DNA of 5,906 nucleotides, taken from an uncultured Lachnospiraceae bacterium (GTDB lineage Bacteria > Bacillota_A > Clostridia > Lachnospirales > Lachnospiraceae). The notes below the pieces were generated by a model. The model did not search any database and was not told the DNA's origin. It saw only the letters and a list, made by a program, of their open reading frames with translations. Where the stretch lies: assembly GCA_902783205.1 (NCBI GenBank), contig CACZQE010000185.1, positions 1-5,906 on the forward strand. The letters run 5' to 3'. Below are positions 5,200-5,906 of the stretch, one piece after another (position 1 is the first letter of the stretch; each line of letters begins with the position of its first letter). A program made the position numbers and the translations under genes.

Positions 5200-5906
5200 T
5201 TATCCTGGTTTCTTGCCAATCATTTTTATTATGGATTTTTCCGGGCTGGCCGGATACAGTTGCTTCATCCGGTCATAAATCCGCTGCCAGGAGGCCCCCG
5301 GACTTTCATTATAGGCAGCGGTCACTTTTTCATATCCCCACACGGCTTCAGGGGGAAGGAGGATGGATACAGGCATGCCGTATTCCATTCCTTTTTTACT
5401 GACCCTGCGGCGGAAATCCGTAATCACCAGATAGGTCTGCATCTGCAGGCCTGTGATGATTCCGGGGAAGTTCTTTTCCCCCTTCTTTCCGAATCCGGCC
5501 TTTTTCTTAAGGTCGGTGGACAGAATCTGCACATTTGGAAATGTCATGTCGCCGTCTTGGTCTTTTCCGGTCAGGAGGTCCATGATGCTTTTCTCCCGGC
5601 GGTTTGCCAGACCGTCTTCCCATCTGGCATCGAAATCATAGCCATTTCTCCGGGCATTGGCAAAGTAAGGCAGCCATTCCGGGCTGATGAATCCGGCCTT
5701 CTTGTCAAAGAATTTCCCGTAAGCAAGCAGGTGGCTTGCGGCTATGGTCTCCCGCCAGACCCAGGGGTCCTGTTCGGGGTCCCCGGTCCACCAGAAAAGG
5801 GGAGAAACGCCTTCCTCTGCGGAGAAGCCGGGGATCTCATTGGCAAACAAAGGCAGGAATCCCACTTCTTCAACGTATTCTATTAACTCATACCATGAGC
5901 GGATCC
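5200..5906 (-). CDS. AlkZ-related protein, partial (5' end outside window)
   Basis: The frame stays open to the window edge, giving 234 visible residues. An internal GTG at 5865 is not the start, because the upstream residues (IRSWYELIEYVEE) continue the family pattern into VGFLPLF. From memory this resembles clostridial proteins labelled AlkZ-related, distant relatives of the winged-helix DNA glycosylase AlkZ/YcaQ, which excises damaged or cross-linked bases. Visible family-like blocks are GFLPLFANEIPGFS, a Trp-rich stretch ending WVWRETIAAS, YGKFFDKKAGFIS, PEWLPYFANARRNGYDFDARWEDGLA, and near the end GIITGLQMQTYLVITDF, which could be the winged-helix core. I cannot confirm catalytic residues, so glycosylase activity should not be assumed. 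It ends 21 bp before the deacylase gene and is probably in the same operon. Confidence 0.8.
   Translation of the reverse strand, partial: IRSWYELIEYVEEVGFLPLFANEIPGFSAEEGVSPLFWWTGDPEQDPWVWRETIAASHLLAYGKFFDKKAGFISPEWLPYFANARRNGYDFDARWEDGLANRREKSIMDLLTGKDQDGDMTFPNVQILSTDLKKKAGFGKKGEKNFPGIITGLQMQTYLVITDFRRRVSKKGMEYGMPVSILLPPEAVWGYEKVTAAYNESPGASWQRIYDRMKQLYPASPEKSIIKMIGKKPG

Noticed and set aside
1973..5225. 13-bp match TTGCCAATCATTT at the 3' ends of the nuclease-like and AlkZ-related genes (1973-1985 and 5213-5225)
   Set aside because: Both encode a similar MIGK ending. One 13-mer match somewhere in about 6 kb is not surprising, and the flanks diverge.
5194..5886. 230-codon plus-strand open frame opposite the AlkZ-related gene
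   Set aside because: It is a shadow of the conserved minus-strand gene, which is open to the window edge and fits its operon.
5901..5906. GGATCC (BamHI site) exactly at the window end, as if from a cloned fragment
   Set aside because: Uncut GGATCC sites also lie inside the window, for example at 1577-1582, and the left end has none, so this is not a BamHI fragment.

Overview
The window looks like chromosomal DNA of an anaerobic Firmicute of the Lachnospiraceae / Clostridium cluster XIVa type. This rests on strong AGGAGG-like ribosome sites, moderate G+C, and protein families common in that group: a DUF6472-type mini-protein, an AlkZ-related protein, a ProX/YbaK tRNA-editing protein, and an XRE regulator with a membrane and zinc-ribbon tail. 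The species is inferred from remembered families; no search was run. I see no tRNA, rRNA, insertion sequence, integrase, phage gene or CRISPR array.

All nine supported genes lie on the minus strand, so the transcription order runs from high to low coordinates. (1) At the right edge is an AlkZ-related protein cut off by the window end. It is followed closely by a ProX/YbaK-type aminoacyl-tRNA deacylase and, overlapping it by one base, a 58-residue cysteine-containing DUF6472-like gene. (2) A 108-bp gap (4349-4456) carries a good -10 box and two 13-bp direct repeats, the outer one within a dyad. It drives a second cluster: an XRE regulator with two membrane helices and a zinc ribbon, a four-helix membrane protein, a 416-residue protein with a C-terminal PD-(D/E)XK-like nuclease domain, and a hexapeptide-repeat O-acetyltransferase. 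Gaps here are only 14-21 bp. After 52 bp comes a nucleoside 2-deoxyribosyltransferase carrying a lipoprotein signal peptide. (3) After a further 169 bp with its own -10 box comes a YccF-family membrane protein, closed by a long compound hairpin with a U tract. (4) The leftmost 130 bp hold no gene but show a degenerate repeat of about 50 bp.

The first cluster reads as translation quality control and nucleic-acid housekeeping. The second could be an autoregulated accessory unit in which a membrane-tethered regulator controls a membrane protein and a putative nuclease. The acetyltransferase and lipoprotein may be part of it or only passengers. The most unusual gene is the lipoprotein: every recognisable active-site residue of an enzyme normally found in the cytosol is present behind a clear lipobox, so the enzyme would act outside the membrane. 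No known defence or mobile system can be named from this sequence.
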